Assembly: GCF_001425665.1 (NCBI RefSeq)
Contig: NZ_LMCX01000002.1
Location: forward strand, 868,001 to 932,000
DNA from: Yonghaparkia sp. Root332
GTDB taxonomy: Bacteria > Actinomycetota > Actinomycetes > Actinomycetales > Microbacteriaceae
Direction of reading: 5' to 3'
DNA length: 64,000 nucleotides
Part shown: piece after piece, positions 13,374 to 23,065 of the stretch
Position numbering within the stretch: the stretch's first letter is position 1
Layout of the letters: each line of letters starts with the position of its first letter
Program-made: the position numbers and the translations under genes
The notes under the pieces: generated by a model
What the model was told of the DNA's origin: nothing
Databases searched by the model: none
What the model saw: the letters and a program-made list of their open reading frames with translations, nothing else

Positions 13374-14297
13374 TCAGGATGCTCGGAGCACGTCGAGCGC
13401 GTGCTGGAGATCGTCGGGGTAGACCGACGAGAACTCGACGTCGGCGCCCGTGGCGGGGTGCCGGAAACCGAGCCGCATGGCGTGGAGCCACTGGCGAGTG
13501 AGCCCCAGCCGAGCGCTGAGCGTCGGGTCGGCGCCGTACATCGCATCGCCGACGCAGGGGTGCCGCTGGGCGGCCATGTGCACGCGGATCTGGTGGGTGC
13601 GCCCCGTCTCGAGGTGGATCTCGAGCAGGGTCGCGGAGGGGAACGCCTCGATCGTGTCGTAGTGCGTCACGGAGGGCTTGCCGTCGGCGACGACCGCGAA
13701 CTTCCAAGCCGAGCCCGGGTGCCGGCCGATGGGCGCGTCGATCGTGCCGGAGAACGGGTCGGGGTGGCCCTGCACGATCGCGTGGTAGATCTTGCTGACC
13801 TCGCGGTCGTGGAAGAGCCGCTTGAGCTCGCGATAGGCCGCCTCGGTCTTCGCGACGACCATGAGTCCGCTCGTGCCCGCATCGAGGCGGTGCACGATGC
13901 CCGCGCGCTCGGCGGGGCCGGAGGTCGCGATGCGGAAGCCCGCGGCGGCCAGCGCACCGACGACGGTGGGGCCCTCCCAGCCGACGCTCGGGTGCGCGGC
14001 CACCCCGACGGGCTTGTCGATCACGACGAGGTCGTCGTCATCGTGCACGATGCGGAGGTTGTCGACGGCGATGGGCTCGATCGAGGGCTCGCGACGGGGC
14101 TCCCACGAGACCTCGAGCCAGGCGTCGCGCGGAAGCCGGTCGGACTTGCCGAGGGTGCGGCCGTCGACCGTGACTCCTCCGGCCTCCGCGACCTCCGCGG
14201 CGAAGGTGCGCGAGAAGCCGAGGAGCTTCGCGAGGGCGGCGTCGACGCGTTCGCCGGAAAGCCCGTCGGGGACGGGGAGGGCGCGCGACTCGGTCAC
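13374..14297 (-). CDS. RluA/RluD-family 23S rRNA pseudouridine synthase
   Basis: A 307-residue RNA-modifying enzyme that converts uridine to pseudouridine. An N-terminal S4-like domain (about residues 14-70) precedes the catalytic domain, whose motif [16 protein letters not shown] holds the catalytic Asp (near residue 142). [15 protein letters not shown] follows towards the C-terminus. Length suits RluD. The start is a GTG 34 bases downstream of divIVA. In many relatives lspA lies between divIVA and this gene; here there is no room for it. RluD, which modifies helix 69 uridines, is the likely orthologue, but target sites are not proven. Confidence 0.92.
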   Translation of the reverse strand: MTESRALPVPDGLSGERVDAALAKLLGFSRTFAAEVAEAGGVTVDGRTLGKSDRLPRDAWLEVSWEPRREPSIEPIAVDNLRIVHDDDDLVVIDKPVGVAAHPSVGWEGPTVVGALAAAGFRIATSGPAERAGIVHRLDAGTSGLMVVAKTEAAYRELKRLFHDREVSKIYHAIVQGHPDPFSGTIDAPIGRHPGSAWKFAVVADGKPSVTHYDTIEAFPSATLLEIHLETGRTHQIRVHMAAQRHPCVGDAMYGADPTLSARLGLTRQWLHAMRLGFRHPATGADVEFSSVYPDDLQHALDVLRAS

Positions 14298-14331
14298 GAA
14301 ACCCCTCCCCGTCCCCGACGGAGGGTGATGC

Positions 14332-15111
14332 TCAGGAGCCGTAGCCCGGGTACTGGCCCGGCGTCTGCTGCGGCTGGCCGAAGCTCGGCGCGGAGCCCGG
14401 GAACTGCGCGGAGCCGGGGGCGCCGACGGGCGCGGAGCCCACGGGGCCGGCCGCGGAGCCGGGAGCGGCGGCCTCGGGCTGACCCGTCGCGGCGCTCGAG
14501 CCCTCGAGCTCGCGCAGCTGGCCCTGGATGTAGGTGCGGAGCTGGTTGCGGTACTCGCGCTCGAACACGCGCAGCTCCTCCACCCGGGCCTCGAGGGTCG
14601 TCTTCTCCGCCTGGAGCTGGTCGACGATCTGGCGCTGCTGGCCCTCGGCCTCGGAGACGAGGCGCTGGGCGGTCGCCTGGCCCTCGGCGATGAGCTCGTC
14701 GCGCTTGGCGATGCCCTCCCGGACGTGCTCCTCGTGGAGGCGGCGGGCGAGCTGCAGCAGGTTGTTCGTGCTCGTCGTCTCGAGCGAGGCGTCCTGGGCG
14801 GCGGGCGCCGAGGCCGGAGCCGGGGCGGCCGGAGCCGAGTACGCGGGCGTCGAGGCTGCGGGGACGGAGGCGACGGGCTGCGGGGCCGGCTGCTCCGCGG
14901 CGGGAGCAGCGCCGCCGCTGCGCTGCAGCTCGGCGATGCGGGCGTCGGCGGCGACCAGGCGCTGCTTGAGCTCGTCGTTCTCCTGGTTCAGGCGACGGAA
15001 CTCGACGACGATCTCGTCGAGGAAGTCATCGACCTCGTCCTGGTCGTATCCCTCGCGGAACTTGGTCGACTGGAAGCGCTTGTTGACGACGTCTTCGGGA
15101 GTGAGGGCCAT
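14332..15111 (-). CDS. divIVA: DivIVA/Wag31 polar growth protein
   Basis: A coiled-coil scaffold that gathers at the cell poles and septum and directs polar wall growth in actinobacteria. The 259-residue protein starts with the family's lipid-binding N-terminus ([23 protein letters not shown], residues 1-23) and a first coiled coil to about residue 65. An Ala/Pro-rich linker (about 68-120) leads into a second long coiled coil (120-205) and a Gly/Pro/Gln-rich tail. It sits downstream of sepF and yggT. In mycobacteria Wag31 is phosphorylated by PknA/PknB; the equivalent site was not checked here. Confidence 0.95.
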   Translation of the reverse strand: MALTPEDVVNKRFQSTKFREGYDQDEVDDFLDEIVVEFRRLNQENDELKQRLVAADARIAELQRSGGAAPAAEQPAPQPVASVPAASTPAYSAPAAPAPASAPAAQDASLETTSTNNLLQLARRLHEEHVREGIAKRDELIAEGQATAQRLVSEAEGQQRQIVDQLQAEKTTLEARVEELRVFEREYRNQLRTYIQGQLRELEGSSAATGQPEAAAPGSAAGPVGSAPVGAPGSAQFPGSAPSFGQPQQTPGQYPGYGS

Positions 15112-15255
15112 TCCGTGCTACCTCGGAACTTTCTGGAGAGCGGTCGGATAACGATGGGATAACGCTAGCAACAGCGAACCACACGCGTCACATCGGTTAC
15201 CCCACCCTACCCACTCGACGCTCGACGCGTCAGGGGAGTCTCGCGCCGCGAAGGC

Positions 15256-15564
15256 TCAGCGCGCGCCCATGAGCGAGCTGGCGATCGACATCGCGATGAA
15301 GAGGGCGATCATGACGATCGTCCAGGCCAGATCGAGCTGGATCATGCCCAGCCGGATGGGCGGGATGACCCGGCGGACGGCCCGGATCGGCGGATCGGTG
15401 AGCGTGTAGCTGACCTCGGCGGCGACGACCACGGCGCCCGTCGGGCGCCATCCGCGATTGAGCGCCTGGATCCAGTCGAAGACGAATCGCGCCCACATGG
15501 CGAGGAAGACGATGAGAAGCGCGACGTAGATCACGCCGAACACGATGGAGAGGACGGCCTGCAC
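15256..15564 (-). CDS. YggT-family membrane protein
   Basis: A 102-residue integral membrane protein with two hydrophobic segments, about residues 3-25 and 75-97. It contains the family motif region YTLTDPPIRAVRRVIPPIRLGMIQLDL (residues 53-79). YggT proteins lie between sepF and divIVA in nearly all actinobacterial division clusters; their role is unclear, possibly in membrane or septum organisation. The start is a GTG 76 bases after sepF ends. Confidence 0.9.
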   Translation of the reverse strand: MQAVLSIVFGVIYVALLIVFLAMWARFVFDWIQALNRGWRPTGAVVVAAEVSYTLTDPPIRAVRRVIPPIRLGMIQLDLAWTIVMIALFIAMSIASSLMGAR

Positions 15565-15640
15565 GACGGTCAGTCTGTCAGGTCACACTGGGAGCCACGG
15601 CGCGCGGCGCGCGGCCGGACTCGCCCGCGGATTCGACGGC

Positions 15641-16120
15641 TCAGGAGAGGAACGAGGCGTCGACGTCCGGCTCCGCCTCGGCCTGCTCGCCGCTCACCGC
15701 GACGTGCGAGGGCGAGAGCAGGAAGACCTTGCTCGTGACGCGCTCGATCTTGCCGTAGAGACCCTGCGACAGACCGCTCGCGAAGTCGACGAGGCGACGC
15801 GCCTCGGACTCGGTCATCTGCGAGAGGTTGATGATGACGGGGATTCCCTCGCGGAAGCTCTCGGCGATGACCTGCGCGTCCTTGTAGTGGCGCGGGTGGA
15901 CGGTGAGGATCTCGTTCATGTCGGAGGGTGCGGCATTCCGTGTCGGGGCGGAGCGACGCAGAGGCGTCACGGGGGCGCGCTGCGGACCCGGAGCGGGCAC
16001 CGCGGCGACGGAGGGCGCGGGCTGCGCACGGTGGTCGCGCTGCTCGGCGGGAGCGTCGTACTCGACCTCTTCATCGGCGAGGCCGAGGTAGACCATGGTC
16101 TTGCGAAGCGGGTTCGTCAT
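15641..16120 (-). CDS. sepF: Cell division protein SepF
   Basis: Links the FtsZ ring to the membrane; actinobacteria lack FtsA and rely on SepF. The 159-residue protein has an N-terminal membrane-binding amphipathic segment ([18 protein letters not shown]), a Pro/Ala-rich linker (about 25-65), and the C-terminal SepF fold from about residue 72 ([15 protein letters not shown], then [19 protein letters not shown]). It is followed by yggT and preceded by the PLP-binding protein gene (33-base gap). FtsZ in this window has the matching conserved C-terminal tail, [11 protein letters not shown]. Confidence 0.95.
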   Translation of the reverse strand: MTNPLRKTMVYLGLADEEVEYDAPAEQRDHRAQPAPSVAAVPAPGPQRAPVTPLRRSAPTRNAAPSDMNEILTVHPRHYKDAQVIAESFREGIPVIINLSQMTESEARRLVDFASGLSQGLYGKIERVTSKVFLLSPSHVAVSGEQAEAEPDVDASFLS

Positions 16121-16153
16121 GAGGCGTCCTTCGAGTCGTGGTGCTCTTGCAGG

Positions 16154-16834
16154 CTATTGGGGCGCCGGACGTTTTCCGGTGATTGCGGTCCCGATCCGAA
16201 GGTGTGTCGCCCCCTCGGCGATGGCCTCGGCGTAGTCGCCCGACATCCCGGCCGAGAGGTCGGTCGCCTCGGGCGCGATCGTGCGCACGCGGTCGCCGAT
16301 CGCGCGCAGTCGCGCGAAGGCCGTACGGGCATCCTCGTCGAGGGGCGCGACGCCCATGACGCCGCGCAGGCGCAGGCGCTCCGTCTGGAGGACGGCCTCG
16401 GCGAGCTCCTCGACGCGATCGGGCGAGACTCCGCCGCGACCGGGGTCGTCGGTGAGGTTGATCTCGAGGAAGACGTCGACCGCGCGCTCGGCGCCCGCGA
16501 GCGCGGTGACGAGGGATGCGCGGTCGACGGAGTGGATCACGTCGGCGTAGCGGGCGACGGCCTTCGCCTTGTTCGACTGCAGCTGCCCCACGAAATGCCA
16601 GGTGAGCGGCAGATCGGCGAGCTCGGCGGCCTTCGGCGCCGCGTCCTGGTGCCGGTTCTCGCCCACGTGCCGCACGCCGAGCTCGACGAGCTCGCGCACG
16701 AGCTGCGCGGGGTGGAACTTCGTCACCACGATGAGCGTCAGCTCCTCCGGCGATCGCCCCGCGCGCGCGCACGCGTCGGCGATGCCCGCCGTCACGGCGG
16801 CGTAGCGCTCGGCGAGCTCGGGCGAGGCCGTCAC
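16154..16834 (-). CDS. YggS/PROSC-family PLP homeostasis protein
   Basis: A 226-residue single-domain PLP-binding protein, thought to buffer pyridoxal phosphate and affect amino-acid pools. The PLP lysine is in VVTKFHP near residue 38. Further family motifs are GENRHQDA and WHFVGQLQSNKAK. It starts at a GTG only 5 bases after ftsZ ends. In many actinobacteria a laccase-domain gene (pgeF/ylmD) lies between ftsZ and this gene; it is absent here. Confidence 0.94.
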   Translation of the reverse strand: MTASPELAERYAAVTAGIADACARAGRSPEELTLIVVTKFHPAQLVRELVELGVRHVGENRHQDAAPKAAELADLPLTWHFVGQLQSNKAKAVARYADVIHSVDRASLVTALAGAERAVDVFLEINLTDDPGRGGVSPDRVEELAEAVLQTERLRLRGVMGVAPLDEDARTAFARLRAIGDRVRTIAPEATDLSAGMSGDYAEAIAEGATHLRIGTAITGKRPAPQ

Positions 16835-16839
16835 GCGGG

Positions 16840-17982
16840 TCAGCGGAGGAACTCGGGGATGTCGAGGTCGTCGTCGCTGTCGGCCTCGACCTCGAGCGGG
16901 TCGATCGGCGCGGTTGCGGCGAGAACGGGCGCGTGCCCCGCCTCGGGCGCCGAGTCGCCGGGCTGAGCGGTGACACGCTCTCCGGGGGCGGCGGGCACGA
17001 AGCTCGAGCGGCGGTCCTTCTGCACGGTCGTCGGCTCGCCGCCGTCGAACCCGGCCGCGATGACGGTGACGCGCACCTCGTCGCCGAGCGAGTCATCGAT
17101 GACCGCGCCGAAGATGATGTTGGCCTCGGGGTGCACTGCCTCCTGCACGAGCTTCGCGGCGTCGTTGATCTCGAAGATGCCGAGATTCGAGCCGCCCTGG
17201 ATCGACAGGAGCACGCCGTGGGCGCCGTCGATGCTCGCCTCCAGCAGCGGGCTCGCGACGGCGAGCTCGGCGGCCTTGATGGCGCGATCGGCTCCGCGGC
17301 TGGAGCCGATGCCCATGAGGGCGCTTCCCGCGCCCTGCATGACGCTCTTGACGTCGGCGAAGTCGAGGTTGATGAGACCGGGGGTCGTGATGAGGTCGGT
17401 GATGCCCTGGACGCCGGCGAGGAGCACCTGGTCGGCGGTCGCGAAGGCCTCGAGCATGCTGATGCCGCGGTCGGAGATCTCGAGCAGCCGGTCGTTGGGG
17501 ACGACGATGAGCGTGTCGACCTCGTTCTTGAGGGCCGCGACGCCGTCCTCCGCCTGCGCCTGACGGCGCTTGCCCTCGAAGCTGAAGGGCTTCGTGACGA
17601 CGCCGATCGTGAGCGCGCCGATCGACTTGGCGATGCGCGCGACGACGGGCGCGCCGCCCGTGCCGGTGCCGCCGCCCTCGCCCGCGGTGACGAAGACCAT
17701 GTCGGCGCCCGCGAGGGCCTCCTCGATCTCCTCAGCGTGGTCCTCCGCCGCACGGCGGCCGACCTCGGGGTCGGCGCCCGCGCCGAGACCGCGCGTGAGC
17801 TCGCGCCCGACGTCGAGTTTGACGTCGGCGTCGCTCATGAGCAGCGCCTGCGCGTCGGTGTTGATGGCGATGAACTCCACCCCGCGCAGGCCGAGCTCGA
17901 TCATGCGGTTCACCGCGTTGACACCGCCGCCGCCGATGCCGACGACCTTGATCACGGCGAGGTAGTTCTGGTTGCTGGTCAC
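16840..17982 (-). CDS. ftsZ: Cell division protein FtsZ
   Basis: The tubulin-like GTPase that forms the division ring. Starting at the GTG at 17982, which has GGAGG at a 6-base spacing, the protein is 380 residues and begins [19 protein letters not shown]. An upstream TTG at 18000 would add six residues but lacks this support. The GTP-binding signature GGGTGTG is at residues 103-109. The protein ends with an acidic linker and the conserved C-terminal peptide [11 protein letters not shown] that binds SepF. A 178-base gap separates it from ftsQ, so it probably has its own promoter. Confidence 0.97.
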   Translation of the reverse strand: MTSNQNYLAVIKVVGIGGGGVNAVNRMIELGLRGVEFIAINTDAQALLMSDADVKLDVGRELTRGLGAGADPEVGRRAAEDHAEEIEEALAGADMVFVTAGEGGGTGTGGAPVVARIAKSIGALTIGVVTKPFSFEGKRRQAQAEDGVAALKNEVDTLIVVPNDRLLEISDRGISMLEAFATADQVLLAGVQGITDLITTPGLINLDFADVKSVMQGAGSALMGIGSSRGADRAIKAAELAVASPLLEASIDGAHGVLLSIQGGSNLGIFEINDAAKLVQEAVHPEANIIFGAVIDDSLGDEVRVTVIAAGFDGGEPTTVQKDRRSSFVPAAPGERVTAQPGDSAPEAGHAPVLAATAPIDPLEVEADSDDDLDIPEFLR

Positions 17983-18160
17983 GTCCGGCCTCCGCGTCAA
18001 ACCCTAAACCTCCAGTTGAGGTCTAAAGTTATGCTCAGTATGTACTCCTGAGACATGACGGTAGGGGCGCGAGGGGCGCAGCGCCCTCAAGCGCGCCGCG
18101 TGTCGGAGCGATTGCGCGCGAGACCCGCCCGCGCGACGGGGCGCGGCCGGGTCCGTGCCC
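17983..18160 (-). promoter_or_regulatory. ftsZ leader with AT-rich dyad
   Basis: This is the only sizeable non-coding gap between rsmH and ftsZ. Its ftsZ-proximal part (about 17998-18050) is clearly more AT-rich than its surroundings. It holds an inverted repeat at 18005-18025 (8-base arms, one mismatch, 5-base spacer; core ACCTC-CAGTT-GAGGT), 23 bases before the GTG start. A separate ftsZ promoter is expected from other actinobacteria. I cannot assign clean -35/-10 elements. The ftsQ-proximal half is GC-rich and shows nothing else. Confidence 0.45.
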
Positions 18161-19240
18161 TCAGAGCCGGCGGACGATGACGCTATCGGGCGCCGAGACG
18201 TCGAACTGCCACGACACCGCCGGGTCGTTCACGGCGATCGCGGCCTCGAGCACGCGCGTCTTGAACGCCGAGCGCTCCGCACTCCCCCACACGACCCGGT
18301 GGCCCAGGTCGCGGATCGTGAAGGCGACGTCGTCGCGCGTCGACGCGGTCACGACGTCGACCCGGGACGCGAGCTCGTCCGGCAGAGCATCGAGCACCTC
18401 CGCGACCGAGCGGAACGCCGCCTCGTCGGGGTCGGCCTCCCCCACCCGGATGAGCGGCACGCCCGTCGGCCGCTCGGGCGACGACTCCACGACCACGCCG
18501 GCCGCATCGACCAGATCGAAGGCCTCGCCGCGCTCGACGGCGCCGATGGGTGCCCGCTCCACGATGCGCACGACGAGCGAGTGCGGCGGAACGACCTCGA
18601 GCGAGTACGACCGGATGAGGGCGAACTCCTCCAGATCGGAGCGGATGCCCCCCTCGTCGAGCAGCGCGAGCGGGGTGTCGCGGTGCCGGTCCAGCGCTCC
18701 GCCCACCGCTGCCGGGTCGAGACGCACCGTGCCGGTGACGCGGATGTCCGTGAGGGCCATGAGCGGCGACAGCGTGACGGCGACGACCGTCGCGAGCAGC
18801 GCCGTGAGCACCGCGACCGAGCCCCATGTGAGCAGTCGGCGCCGACGCGAACGGCGCGTGAACCTGCGCGCCTCGGCCCGCTCCGCGCGACGCGCGGCGC
18901 GCGCCGCCGAACGCTCCAGGTGGTCGGCGCGGCGGCGCGCCTGCTCGACGGGGTCGATCGAGCGGGCGGGGATCAGGCGAGGGCGCGACCCGCGGCGCGG
19001 GAGGGGGACGGGGCCGGTGGTCGACCCGTGCGCGGCGCCGTCCGGCTCGGGCGGCGAGGGGCGCGAGCGCGGCCGGGAGGGACGGGGGGTGCGCGCCTCG
19101 GGCGCGGCCGACGGGCTCGGCGGGGCGGCCGGGCCGGTCGCGCCGCCGCGACCCGCGGGCCGGGAGGCCGCGGAGCCGGAGCCCGAGGGCGAGCCCGACC
19201 CGGGCTGGCGCCCGCGATCGAAGCCCTCGGGGCGCTTCAC
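18161..19240 (-). CDS. ftsQ: Cell division protein FtsQ
   Basis: A divisome protein linking cytoplasmic and extracellular components. The GTG start at 19240 overlaps the murC stop in a GTGA, giving 359 residues. The N-terminal ~140 residues are cytoplasmic, rich in Pro, Ser and Arg and probably disordered (longer than in most relatives). A membrane helix follows ([20 protein letters not shown]), then the POTRA domain ([17 protein letters not shown]) and the FtsQ/DivIB core. It sits after murC and before ftsZ, its standard actinobacterial place. Confidence 0.93.
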   Translation of the reverse strand: MKRPEGFDRGRQPGSGSPSGSGSAASRPAGRGGATGPAAPPSPSAAPEARTPRPSRPRSRPSPPEPDGAAHGSTTGPVPLPRRGSRPRLIPARSIDPVEQARRRADHLERSAARAARRAERAEARRFTRRSRRRRLLTWGSVAVLTALLATVVAVTLSPLMALTDIRVTGTVRLDPAAVGGALDRHRDTPLALLDEGGIRSDLEEFALIRSYSLEVVPPHSLVVRIVERAPIGAVERGEAFDLVDAAGVVVESSPERPTGVPLIRVGEADPDEAAFRSVAEVLDALPDELASRVDVVTASTRDDVAFTIRDLGHRVVWGSAERSAFKTRVLEAAIAVNDPAVSWQFDVSAPDSVIVRRL

Positions 19241-20730
19241 CGGGCGGGCTCCTCGGCGGTGCCGGCGGGGGCATCCCCCGCACCGGCGCCGACGACGGCG
19301 CTCGCGTCGGCACTCGCAGAGACGATCGCCTCGTGCACGCTCGGGAGGATGCGGTAGACATCGCCGCACGAGAGCGTCATGACGATGTCGCCGGGGCGGG
19401 CGATCTCGGCGACGCGCACGGCGGCCGCGCTCCAGTCGGGGCGGTAGTCGACGCGCGCAGGGTCGCGGAAGGCGTCGGTCACGAGGGCGCCCGTGACGCC
19501 GGGGATCGGGTCCTCGCGCGCCCCGTAGACGTCGAGCACGACCGTGTGGTCGGCGAGCCGCTCGTAGACCGCGGCGAAGTCGCCCGCCATCGCCTGCGTG
19601 CGGCTGTACAGGTGCGGCTGGTGGATCGCGATCACGCGGTGGTCGCCGACGACCGAGCGCGCCGTCTGCAGCGCCGCCGCGACCTCGGTCGGGTGGTGCG
19701 CGTAGTCGTCGTAGAGGCGCACGCCCGCGGCCTCGCCGTGCGACTCGAAGCGGCGCAGGGTGCCGGCGAAGCCGTCGAGCGCGCCGACCGCGTCCGCGAG
19801 CGGGACGCCGAGGCCGACGAGCACCGCGACGACTCCCGCCGCGTTGAGCGCGTTGTGCCGGCCGGGCACGCCGAGCTGGCCGTGCGCCTCCGCGCCGTCG
19901 GCGGCGATCGTGAACGCGATCGGGCCGGTCTCGCTCACCGCGGTGAGGCGCACGTCGGCGTCGGCGGCCTCGCCGAAGGTGAGGATGCGCGGCGCGGCCC
20001 TGCGGGCGAGCAGGGCGCCGTGCAGCGCCCGCGTTCCGGCGTCGTCCGCCGAGAGCACGACGAGCTCGGTCGCCGCCGCCGCGAACTCCACGAAGGCCTC
20101 CGCGATCGCCTCGGCCGAGCCGTAGTGGTCGAGGTGGTCGGTGTCGATGTTGGTGATGAGCGCGATGGCGGTGTCGTAGAGGAGGAACGACCCGTCGGAC
20201 TCGTCGGCCTCCACCACGAAGAGATCCCCCTCGCCCCAGGCCGAGGAGGTGTTCGCGCCCTGGATCACGGCGCCGTTCACGAAGGAGGGATCGCGGTCGA
20301 GGGCGCGCAGGGCCGTGACGAGCATCCCCGTCGACGTCGACTTGCCGTGGGCGCCCGCGACGGCCACCAGGCGCTCGCCGCGCACGAGCCAGGCGAGGGC
20401 CTGCGAGCGGTGCAGGACGGGCAGGCCGCGGCGCAGGGCCTCCTGGTACTCGGGGTTCTCGACCCACAGCGCGCCGGTCACGACGAGCGTGTCGGCGTCG
20501 CCCACGTGGGCGGCGTCGTGCCCGATCGCGACGGGGATGCCCAGCTCGCGCAGCGCCTTGACGGTCGCGGAGTCCGACCGGTCGCTCCCGGTCACGGCGA
20601 CGCCCCGCTCGTGGAACAGGCGGGCGATGCCGCTCATGCCCGAGCCGCCGATTCCGACGAAGTGGAGGCGGCCGAGGTCATCGGGGAGGACGAGGCTGGG
20701 GTCGGGCTTGATCGTCATATCGCCGTTCAC
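19237..20730 (-). CDS. murC: UDP-N-acetylmuramate--L-alanine ligase
   Basis: Adds the first amino acid to UDP-MurNAc in lipid II synthesis. The ~497-residue protein has the Rossmann motif [17 protein letters not shown], the ATP-binding loop [11 protein letters not shown] (Ser where most Mur ligases have Thr after Lys), and the substrate region [23 protein letters not shown] in the C-terminal domain completes the set. The GTG at 20730 lies 1 base after murG; an ATG at 20718 is an alternative start. Its stop overlaps the ftsQ start. Confidence 0.96.
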   Translation of the reverse strand: MNGDMTIKPDPSLVLPDDLGRLHFVGIGGSGMSGIARLFHERGVAVTGSDRSDSATVKALRELGIPVAIGHDAAHVGDADTLVVTGALWVENPEYQEALRRGLPVLHRSQALAWLVRGERLVAVAGAHGKSTSTGMLVTALRALDRDPSFVNGAVIQGANTSSAWGEGDLFVVEADESDGSFLLYDTAIALITNIDTDHLDHYGSAEAIAEAFVEFAAAATELVVLSADDAGTRALHGALLARRAAPRILTFGEAADADVRLTAVSETGPIAFTIAADGAEAHGQLGVPGRHNALNAAGVVAVLVGLGVPLADAVGALDGFAGTLRRFESHGEAAGVRLYDDYAHHPTEVAAALQTARSVVGDHRVIAIHQPHLYSRTQAMAGDFAAVYERLADHTVVLDVYGAREDPIPGVTGALVTDAFRDPARVDYRPDWSAAAVRVAEIARPGDIVMTLSCGDVYRILPSVHEAIVSASADASAVVGAGAGDAPAGTAEEPAR

Positions 20731-20731
20731 C

Positions 20732-21814
20732 CTACGGGGTCGACGAGGCCAGGGCCTCGCGCACGAGGGCGAGGAGAGCCGCGCTGCCGTCGCGCCGCCC
20801 GACCGACTGCGCCGCCGCCGCCATGCGCGCGATCTCGGCGCGCCCGGTCAGGAGCGGGACGAGCTCGCCCGTCACGAACGCGGGGGTGAAGGCGGCGTCG
20901 TCGACGAGTCGCGCACCGCCGGCGGCGACGAGCTCGCGCGCGTTGAGACGTTGCTCGCCGTTGCCGACCGGGTACGGGACGAGGATCGAGGGCAGCCCCA
21001 CGGCGGCGAGCTCGCTCACCGTCGCCGAGCCCGAGCGGCACACGACGAGGTCGGCCGCGGCGAACGCGAGATCCATGCGGTCGCAGTACTCCATGACGCG
21101 GTAGCCGGGGAGGCCCGGGTCGGCGCCGCCGCGGTCGCGGCCCGTGATGTGGAGGACGTTCCAGCCCGAGCCGAGGAGGTGCGCGATCGACTCGCCGATC
21201 GTCTCGTTGAGCCGCTTCGCCCCCGTCGATCCGCCCGTGACCAGGAGCGTCGGCCTCTCGGGGTCGAGGCCGAAGTGCGCGACGGCCTGCGGGCGCAGAG
21301 CCACCCGGTCGAGCTCGACGATCTCGCGGCGCAGCGGCATGCCGACGACCCGCGCGCCCCGCAGCGGGGTGCCGGGGAAGGTCGTGCCGACGCGGCCGCC
21401 GAGCCAGCCGGCGAGCCGGTTGGCGATGCCCGGGCGGGCGTTCGCCTCGTGGGCCACGATCGGCACGCGTTCGAGGCGTGCGGCGACGTACGCGGGGGCC
21501 GAGGCGTACCCGCCGAAGCCGACCACGACATCCGCCCCCCGCTCGCGGATGGTCGCGCGGGTCGCCGCGACGGCGTCGCGGAACGCGCGGGGGAACCGCA
21601 GCGCCGCCGCGTTCGGCCGGCGCGGGAACGGCACGCGCGGGATGGTCAGCAGCTCGTAGCCGCGCGCGGGGACGAGGCGCTCCTCCAGGCCGCCCGCCGT
21701 GCCGAGGGCGAGGATGCCCACCTCGGGCTCGACCGCGCGCCAGTGGTCGGCGAGAGCGAGCAGGGGGTTCACGTGGCCGGCGGTGCCCCCGCCGGCGAGC
21801 AGCGCGGTCGTCAC
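20732..21814 (-). CDS. murG: Lipid I GlcNAc transferase MurG
   Basis: Transfers GlcNAc to lipid I to form lipid II on the inner face of the membrane. From the GTG at 21814 the protein is 360 residues. It has the N-terminal glycine loop [31 protein letters not shown], the hinge and UDP-binding [11 protein letters not shown], and the donor-binding region [20 protein letters not shown] with [12 protein letters not shown]. The start overlaps the ftsW stop (GTGA, 21811-21814), implying translational coupling. Confidence 0.97.
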   Translation of the reverse strand: MTTALLAGGGTAGHVNPLLALADHWRAVEPEVGILALGTAGGLEERLVPARGYELLTIPRVPFPRRPNAAALRFPRAFRDAVAATRATIRERGADVVVGFGGYASAPAYVAARLERVPIVAHEANARPGIANRLAGWLGGRVGTTFPGTPLRGARVVGMPLRREIVELDRVALRPQAVAHFGLDPERPTLLVTGGSTGAKRLNETIGESIAHLLGSGWNVLHITGRDRGGADPGLPGYRVMEYCDRMDLAFAAADLVVCRSGSATVSELAAVGLPSILVPYPVGNGEQRLNARELVAAGGARLVDDAAFTPAFVTGELVPLLTGRAEIARMAAAAQSVGRRDGSAALLALVREALASSTP

Positions 21815-23028
21815 GGGCGCGGCTCCGGGCGGACGTCGCGCGCGAGCGAGAGCACGACGCCGATGGCGATGAGCGTCGCGACGAGGGCCGTCCCTCCGGC
21901 CGACATCAGAGGAAGCGGCACGCCGAGGACGGGGAGCATGCCGAGGACGACGGCGACGTTGACGAAGGCCTGACCGACGATCCACACGAGCACGGCACCC
22001 GTCGCGATGCGTCGGAACGGGTCGGTGTGCGCGCGCATGAGCCGCACCATGCCGATCGCGAGGACGGCGAAGAGGATGAGCACGACCATCGCGCCGATGA
22101 GCCCGAGCTCCTCGCCGACGATCGCGAAGATGTAGTCGCTCTCGGCGTGCGGCAGCCATGACCACTTGAGCGCCGAGTTGCCGAGACCCACGCCGAAGAC
22201 GCCGCCCGAGCCGAGCGCCCACATGCCGTGCATGGGCTGCCAGCAGACGTCCTCGAGCTGCTCGGGCGTGCAGCCGTTGAGCCACGCGCTGATGCGGTCG
22301 GACCGCGAGGCGCCCGAGAGCGCGAACAGCACGGCCCCGCCGACCCCCGCGGCCACGAGCCCCAGGATGTGGCGCATCGGGGCACCCGCGAAGAAGAGGG
22401 CGGCGAGCACGATCGAGGCCATGATCGTGACCGTGCCCAGGTCCTGACCCAGCAGGACGAGGCCGATCGCGACGGCCGAGACCGGGAGCGCGGGGATCGC
22501 GACGCTCCGCCAGTCGGTGAAGGAGTCGGCGCGCGGCGCGAGCACCGTGGCGAGCCACACCACGAGCGCGAGCTTGAGCAGCTCGGAGGGCTGCAGGCTG
22601 AAGCCCGCGATCTCGATCCAGTTGCGGTTGCCGCCGTACTCGTTGCCGAGCGGCGTGAACACGAGCAGCTGGAGCCCGAGGCCCAGGAGGACGCCGTTGC
22701 GCGCCCACCGCCGCCAGAACACGGCGGGCAGTCGCGAGATCAGCAGCATGAGGGGGATGCCGATCAGGGCGAAAGCGCCCTGGCGGGCGAAGATCCCGAA
22801 GAAGTCCCCTCCGCCCTTTCCGGACTGCACGAACGAGCTGGAGAGGACCATGACCAGCCCGAGCAGCACCAGGAAGATCGTCGTACCGAGCACGAGCATC
22901 CAGTCGGCGCTCTGCGCGGTGAACAGGCGGCGCACGGCGACGATCGCCGCCCCGCCGTGGGCGGGCGCGGAGGCGCCGGCCGAGCGGGCCGTGCGGTCCG
23001 TGCCGTGCGGCGGTCGCGTCGCGGTCAC
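21811..23028 (-). CDS. ftsW: Peptidoglycan polymerase FtsW (SEDS family)
   Basis: A septal glycosyltransferase partnered by FtsI. I place the start at the GTG at 23028, which has AGGGGGA just upstream; the frame extends further up but would overlap murD. This gives 405 residues with about ten membrane helices. SEDS features include SQ-ADWMLVLG at the first helix, the WIEIAGFSLQPSELLKLAL region, and QDLGT with the conserved Asp, followed by PHAESDYIFAIVGEELG. It lies between murD (37-base gap) and murG. Confidence 0.96.
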   Translation of the reverse strand: MTATRPPHGTDRTARSAGASAPAHGGAAIVAVRRLFTAQSADWMLVLGTTIFLVLLGLVMVLSSSFVQSGKGGGDFFGIFARQGAFALIGIPLMLLISRLPAVFWRRWARNGVLLGLGLQLLVFTPLGNEYGGNRNWIEIAGFSLQPSELLKLALVVWLATVLAPRADSFTDWRSVAIPALPVSAVAIGLVLLGQDLGTVTIMASIVLAALFFAGAPMRHILGLVAAGVGGAVLFALSGASRSDRISAWLNGCTPEQLEDVCWQPMHGMWALGSGGVFGVGLGNSALKWSWLPHAESDYIFAIVGEELGLIGAMVVLILFAVLAIGMVRLMRAHTDPFRRIATGAVLVWIVGQAFVNVAVVLGMLPVLGVPLPLMSAGGTALVATLIAIGVVLSLARDVRPEPRP

Positions 23029-23065
23029 GCGATCCCCCTTCCCCCGGTCGTCGCCTCGGTCGGAT

